Positions 59,073 through 64,000 of a DNA stretch of 64,000 nt are shown piece after piece. Numbering within the stretch: position 1 is the first letter of the stretch; each line of letters starts with the position of its first letter. A program made the position numbers and the translations under genes. The notes under the pieces are model-generated. The model did no database searches. It worked only from the letters and a program-made list of their open reading frames with translations, and had not been told where the DNA came from. Origin of the DNA: Gemmatimonadota bacterium (GTDB taxonomy: Bacteria > Gemmatimonadota > Gemmatimonadetes > Gemmatimonadales > GWC2-71-9); contig JAOTWJ010000004.1 in assembly GCA_029862925.1 (NCBI GenBank), positions 1 through 64,000 on the forward strand. The letters are read 5' to 3'.

Positions 59073-59975
59073 ATGTCCGCCACAGGCTTCTGCATCGGCA
59101 TCGACCGCCGTAACACCAACCGAGTCCGGCGGTGGTTCCGGACCCACCCCCAGCTTCCTCCGAACAACCTGACGGTTGATTCGATGACCGTGCCGTCGGG
59201 GCCGGCCAGCCTCAAGACCCTCCTCCAGGCCATGCTGGCGTCCGCTTCGCGGAGCTTCGCGGTCGTATCGCATGGCGAGACACGCGGGTTCTTCTGGCCC
59301 CTGGTGCCCGGAGGCGCGGTATCGTCGCTGGCTTCGTCGCTCGACCGCCTCATGCAGATCGCCGACGGCGCCGGCACCCGGGCACCGGGCCAGATCCAAG
59401 ACCGCGACCGGACGTACCTCCAGCTCAACGATGCGCGGATCGGTGAGCTGCTCCAGCTCATGCGCCGGATCCGCGCCAAGCACATCGACCAACTGGAATT
59501 CCGGTCATGTATCATCGGGCGCGAACTCGCGGTGGCACGGACCATCCGACAGTTCTTTGGCGCGCGGCGCCTCGGTGCCCCTCAGCTGTTCAACCAGTTC
59601 GGCGCAGGGTCGTTCACGATCGCCACCACTCCCGCGGCGCGACACCGCTCGAGTTCCTGGCGGGTCTACCAATACGATGTGCATCCAGGGGTGGTCCACG
59701 CGTGCGTGAAGCCGCAGGCCGCGTCGACCCCCGGCCTGGTGAAGATCGACGAGATGGCGGTGTACGCGGACAGCCTGCGGACCGCCGGCCTGTGGGTGCG
59801 GGAGTATCTCGCGCCGAACGCCTCGTACCCGTCGGGCGGCGGGATCCCCCTGCACATGATGTTCGGCCGGCCGCCGGTCGGCGGCGACCCCCTCTTCGCT
59901 GCCACGCCGGAGCCGGAGCTCGCCTGGCCGATGACGAATCTCTACAAGGACCGGATCCGGTACGTCTTCGGCTAA
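59073..59975 (+). CDS. Uncharacterised protein with possible caspase-like (clan CD) His/Cys motifs
   Basis: FAVVSHGETRG (His codon 59271) and QLEFRSCIIGRELAVARTIRQFFGARRLGAPQLF (Cys codon 59508); 8 nt after the DDAH stop. Confidence 0.6.
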   Translation: MSATGFCIGIDRRNTNRVRRWFRTHPQLPPNNLTVDSMTVPSGPASLKTLLQAMLASASRSFAVVSHGETRGFFWPLVPGGAVSSLASSLDRLMQIADGAGTRAPGQIQDRDRTYLQLNDARIGELLQLMRRIRAKHIDQLEFRSCIIGRELAVARTIRQFFGARRLGAPQLFNQFGAGSFTIATTPAARHRSSSWRVYQYDVHPGVVHACVKPQAASTPGLVKIDEMAVYADSLRTAGLWVREYLAPNASYPSGGGIPLHMMFGRPPVGGDPLFAATPEPELAWPMTNLYKDRIRYVFG

Positions 59976-60089
59976 TCGCGCACTGATTCCACCGCGTCAC
60001 CCTGGCCCTGACCCCGGCCCCGGCTCGCGCCCTGGCCGACTCTCCCCTCCGACCGCTATCGTCAGGTTTCGCTCCTCTCGGAGCGGCCC

Positions 60090-62294
60090 ATGGCCGACCA
60101 GCTGCCTTGCCCCAACGGACGCGCGCACGACAACGCTCGCACACCAGGAATCGGGCATCGCCACGTCACGTGGCGCGCGGCCGGGCTGATCGCTCTCGCG
60201 ATGTTGGCGCTGCCGCCAACCGCCGCCGCGCAGACCGACACCACCGTGGACCTCGAGCGGCTGCGCGCCGACGCGCGGGCGTACCCCGACAGTTTCCCCG
60301 TCGTATTCGCCCTCGGCCGTGCCCTGGCCCGGCGGGCCACGGAACTGGAAAAGGACTGGCCGCAGCGGCAGGAAGCCCGGAAGGTGCTCGATGAAGCCTT
60401 CCGCCTCCGACCAAACGACCCGCGTCCGTTTCTCGAGATCGGCCTGCTCTTGCGGAAGCAGGGGCTGCGCCAGGACGCCACCCGCGTCTTGCAGCGCGCC
60501 GAGGAGCGCGCCGCGGCCGCTGACGCCACGCTCGATCCGCGCGACGCGGCCGAGATCCACCATCAGCTGGCCCTGATCCATGAGGTCTGGTGGGAGGACG
60601 CTGAACACTTGGGCCTCCTCTCCGCCGATTTCACGCGCAGCAGCTGTCCCGGACTCGTGTGGCTCAACGAGGCCTCCGAGCCCGCGCCACCCACGTCGCC
60701 GCGGGCCAACCTCCTGGCGTACAACGTCATCTGTCCCACGGTGTTCGATGAGGTGATGCAGTATTGGGTTCCGTTGGACGCCGGCGAGGCCGACTACGTG
60801 ACCATGGTGGAGCATTTCCGCGCGGCGGTCCGGCTCGACCCCACCCGGACCGATGCCGCGGTCCGGCTGCTGCGCCACCTTGCGTCCGCCGGCAGGTGGG
60901 AGGAGTACCTCGCGGTGGCCGAGCCCCTTGCCCGCCGACTGCCGACCGATCCGTACGTCCTGCTCTTCCTGGGACTCGCCTACCACGCGATGGGGCTGGC
61001 TGAGCGGGCGGACTCCGTCCTCTCGCTCGCGCTGGAGCGCGCGGACTCCGTCACCCGCGACCACTGGCTCGCCCCCGCACAGCTCCTCCGCACCAACGAC
61101 TCTGTGACGTTCGGCCGGCTGAGCGAAGACCGGCGCGTGGTCCTTGGGGATCTGTTCTGGCGGTCGCGGGACCCCCTGTTCCTGACCGCTCAGAACGAGC
61201 GTCTCGCGGAGCACTTGGCGCGCATCGCGTACGTGGAGGTGGCGTACGGCACGCCGCAGTCGGGCGTGCGGGGCCGCTGGACCGACCGCGGGGCCGCCTG
61301 GCTGCGGTACGGCCGCCCGTTGCAGATCCGCGTCATCAGGGGCGGTACCGAGCTGATTGAGTTCTGGGACTACGGCGCGGGCACGCCCGATCTCGTGTTC
61401 GTGCGGCAGCGCACGTATCGCTACGCTCGGTACGAGGAGTACGCCGAGCAGTACGCCCGGCATGCGCGCGAACGGGTACCGGAGCTCTATGCGCCGGCGC
61501 ATCCGCGCATCATCGCGCGCATCCCCTTCCAGGCCGCGGCGTTTCGCGCGGAGGACGGAGAATCCGTCCTCGAGGTGTACGCGGCGCTCCCCGGCACGGC
61601 CTTGCGAGAGGCCGCGCACCTCGCCGACTTCGACGCCGCCGTGTTTGTCGTCACGGCCGACCTCTGGGAGCCGCGCGGCGCGCGGCGGGAGCGGCGGGCG
61701 ATGGGGAGCGCGGACACGCTGCTCGATGCCGCGTTTCCGCTCGCCCCGGGTCGCTACATCGTGAGCGTCGAGGCCGCGGCGGGAGATGTCGCCGCGCAAC
61801 GCCGCTACCAGGTAGACGTGCCGCGGTTCGGGGACTCGCTCATGCTCTCCGACCTGTTGCTGGTCGACCGGTTCGGCGCGGAGCAGGAGCAGGTCGACTC
61901 TCGCGCCGATCTCGCGCCCGTCGTCTCGCGGACGCGGGTGTTCCCGGGCGCGCAGCCGATTGGCGTGCTGTGGGAGATCTACGGCCTGCGGACCGATTCC
62001 AGCGGCGTGGCGCGCTACGCCGTCCGGGCGGAGGTGGCGGATACGAGCCAGGCCAACACCGTCGTCCAGCTGCTGCGCGAGCGGGCCGGCCGGATCGACC
62101 GGCCGACGCGCGTGGAGTGGGAAACGAGCCGGGTACCGCGGGCCGACGGCGCGGTCGTCGAGCACGTCACGCTCGATCTGCCGGACGCCAAGCCCGAGGC
62201 ATACCGGATCTTCATCACCGTCACCGACCGCCTGACGGGGCGATCGTACACGGTCCACGCGCCGTTTGCGATCTCTGAATCGAGACCGAAGTAG
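60090..62294 (+). CDS. GWxTD-domain protein, TPR-like N-terminus, secreted
   Basis: RIAYVEVAYGTPQSGVRGRWTDRGAAWLRYGRPLQIR; signal segment ALPPTAAAQ. Confidence 0.8.
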   Translation: MADQLPCPNGRAHDNARTPGIGHRHVTWRAAGLIALAMLALPPTAAAQTDTTVDLERLRADARAYPDSFPVVFALGRALARRATELEKDWPQRQEARKVLDEAFRLRPNDPRPFLEIGLLLRKQGLRQDATRVLQRAEERAAAADATLDPRDAAEIHHQLALIHEVWWEDAEHLGLLSADFTRSSCPGLVWLNEASEPAPPTSPRANLLAYNVICPTVFDEVMQYWVPLDAGEADYVTMVEHFRAAVRLDPTRTDAAVRLLRHLASAGRWEEYLAVAEPLARRLPTDPYVLLFLGLAYHAMGLAERADSVLSLALERADSVTRDHWLAPAQLLRTNDSVTFGRLSEDRRVVLGDLFWRSRDPLFLTAQNERLAEHLARIAYVEVAYGTPQSGVRGRWTDRGAAWLRYGRPLQIRVIRGGTELIEFWDYGAGTPDLVFVRQRTYRYARYEEYAEQYARHARERVPELYAPAHPRIIARIPFQAAAFRAEDGESVLEVYAALPGTALREAAHLADFDAAVFVVTADLWEPRGARRERRAMGSADTLLDAAFPLAPGRYIVSVEAAAGDVAAQRRYQVDVPRFGDSLMLSDLLLVDRFGAEQEQVDSRADLAPVVSRTRVFPGAQPIGVLWEIYGLRTDSSGVARYAVRAEVADTSQANTVVQLLRERAGRIDRPTRVEWETSRVPRADGAVVEHVTLDLPDAKPEAYRIFITVTDRLTGRSYTVHAPFAISESRPK

Positions 62295-62316
62295 TCACCG
62301 TGGCTCGAGACGCAGC

Positions 62317-62347
62317 GCCCCTGCCGGCCAGCCTGGCCGACAGGGGC
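62317..62347. terminator. Hairpin terminator between convergent genes
   Basis: gcccctgccggcca-gcc-tggccgacaggggc, 14-bp stem with one wobble. Confidence 0.65.
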
Positions 62348-62369
62348 ATTGGACCGGGCTCGACTCGGT

Positions 62370-63860
62370 CTACTGCAGCTTGCTGCGGGCCTCGTTGCGG
62401 GTCAACGCAGCCGCGGCGTTGTTGAAGTTGTACTCGGCGACCTCGCGATAGAGCGCCTGGGCGTCGGCCGCGTGCCCCAGCCCCTCGTGCGCCCGCGCTT
62501 TGAGGTACGTGACGTAGATGAAGTTGGGGTTCGCCTGATCGAGATGGGTCAGCGCCTCGGCGTGATTCCCCGCCTCCAGCTCGGCGAGCCCCAGGAGCAT
62601 GTGCGCGCCCTCCATCTTGCGCGGGTTGTCCATCGGCGCGAGCAACTCGCCGATCCGGTCCGCGCTGGCCTTGGCGCCCTGCACGTCACCGTGATACGCG
62701 GCCCGCAGCCCCTCCCAGAACGCGATGTTGGACTGCTCCTGGCGCCGGAAGTCATCGGTACCGACCTGCTCCATGCGGGCGTTGAACAGCGCCGTAATCC
62801 GCGCCAGCGACTCGTCGTACACCTGCCACTTCCCAGTATGCCCGGCGATCCAAAGGATCTGTGCTTCGGTGCCGATCTTGAGACCGCGCGGCTCTTCCAC
62901 GCCCATCGTGTCGATGGCCGCCGCCAGCTGGCGCAGCTCCGCGATGGCGGCGTCGGGGTTGCCGGCATACAGGGGCACGAATGCCCGCCACTGCGCGAAG
63001 GCAGCGCGCTGATTCCGCTTGCCCAGTGCGATCGCGGCATCGTAGTCGGCGCGGGCGGCGTCGAAGTCGCCGAGGAACGAGTTCACGTGCCCGCGCTGCT
63101 GGAGGTAGTTCCCGTTCGTCGGGTCCAACGCGGCCGCGCGCGTGTAGGCGTCCCGGGCGCCGGCCAGGTCCCCCTGCCGTCGCAGGGCATCACCGAGCAT
63201 ATCATGGGCGTACGGCTCGTCGGGCTCGATCTCCACCGCCCGGCGCGCGTACTCGGCACCCCGCGCGAAGTCCTTCGGGTCGTTGAAGAGGTACGAGTTG
63301 CTGAGATCAATGACGGCGGGTAGGAAAGCGGGTGCGACGCCGAGCGCCTGTTCGAGTGACGCCCGCTCACCCGCGTAGTCCTTCACCGAGGCCTGCCAGC
63401 CCGCGAGGTTGGTGAGCGCCCGCGGACTCCCGGGCGAGATCTCTGCCAGCTGCTTCGCGTACGACAGTCCGGTTGCCCAATCGTTCTGGAAGCCTGCACG
63501 GTCCATCTTGATCAGGAGCTGCTCCGACTGGGACGCGCTGTCGGCCAGGGCTTCCGCATGCGCGAGATGTGTGGTGTACCCCTCGAGTGATGGCGCCGTG
63601 TTGGCGGCCCGCAGATGCGCGAGCGCAAAGTCGGGATCCGCCGCCACCGCCTGAAGGAAATGCTCGTGCGCCACCGGACCGTTGGCGAGGTCCATCGCGC
63701 GTTGCCCCTGCTCGAAATGCGTGCGCGCGACGTCCGACGTGGTCGTCATTGGCAGGGTGGGCGACCCGGCGCGTGCATCGGCGTACCCAGTTTCGCCTTG
63801 TGCACAGGCGGCCAGGAACGCCAGCGTCAGGAGTCCGAGACTTCGGGAGGGAAGCTGCAT
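62370..63860 (-). CDS. TPR-repeat lipoprotein
   Basis: Lipobox LAFLAAC; ARGAEYARRAVEIEPDEPYAHDMLGDALRRQGDLAGARDAYTRAAALDPTNGNYLQQRG; ATG at 63860. Confidence 0.88.
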   Translation of the reverse strand: MQLPSRSLGLLTLAFLAACAQGETGYADARAGSPTLPMTTTSDVARTHFEQGQRAMDLANGPVAHEHFLQAVAADPDFALAHLRAANTAPSLEGYTTHLAHAEALADSASQSEQLLIKMDRAGFQNDWATGLSYAKQLAEISPGSPRALTNLAGWQASVKDYAGERASLEQALGVAPAFLPAVIDLSNSYLFNDPKDFARGAEYARRAVEIEPDEPYAHDMLGDALRRQGDLAGARDAYTRAAALDPTNGNYLQQRGHVNSFLGDFDAARADYDAAIALGKRNQRAAFAQWRAFVPLYAGNPDAAIAELRQLAAAIDTMGVEEPRGLKIGTEAQILWIAGHTGKWQVYDESLARITALFNARMEQVGTDDFRRQEQSNIAFWEGLRAAYHGDVQGAKASADRIGELLAPMDNPRKMEGAHMLLGLAELEAGNHAEALTHLDQANPNFIYVTYLKARAHEGLGHAADAQALYREVAEYNFNNAAAALTRNEARSKLQ

Positions 63861-64000
63861 GGTGCCTCCACCGACTGAGGAAACTGCACTCTGGCGGGTG
63901 TTCGGGGTGGGCGGAAGTGAGTCCGCCCGGAAACCGGTTGGAAACGAAGTCGACATCAGCCGGCGGATCCGGTGGGAGCGCCGACGGCACGGCCGATCAT

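Noticed and set aside
1-64000. Mobile element, prophage or defence island
   Set aside because: No transposase, integrase, terminase, restriction or toxin-antitoxin genes recognised; the single GIY-YIG-like gene is not enough

Overview
GC-rich, coding-dense bacterial chromosomal window. Protein style (GWxTD protein, many secreted/TPR/beta-barrel proteins, NTP/NDP-exchange-like transporter) suggests a Gemmatimonadota-like organism, but that is inference. I support about 56 protein-coding genes or gene fragments and several hairpin terminators. No rRNA, convincing tRNA, CRISPR array, transposase or prophage was seen. The most unusual block is ~26.58-38.25 kb: a same-strand, partly translationally coupled run of three paralogous soluble multi-GAF/PAS histidine kinases whose repeat-type GAF copy number falls 3-2-1 and whose GAF module repeats at exactly 498 bp, followed by a CheY-like receiver and a chimeric protein with an H-box HELRTP segment (no ATPase domain), a receiver, a HAMP-like linker and a Ser/Thr kinase. 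It looks like a cytosolic phosphorelay feeding a Ser/Thr kinase. Other points of interest: an alkylglycerone-phosphate-synthase-like/GlpD/lipid-kinase operon (candidate bacterial ether-lipid locus); an ECF sigma operon with two carbohydrate-binding (CBM48/AMPK-glycogen-binding-like) proteins; a possible caspase-fold protein next to a DDAH-like hydrolase; a GcvT-FAD-FAD-GcvT cluster; a sigma54 activator divergent from an HD-GYP gene with a candidate -24/-12 promoter; a VOC protein with a histone-H1-like tail; and truncated gene remnants. All family calls are from reading the sequence; no searches were run.
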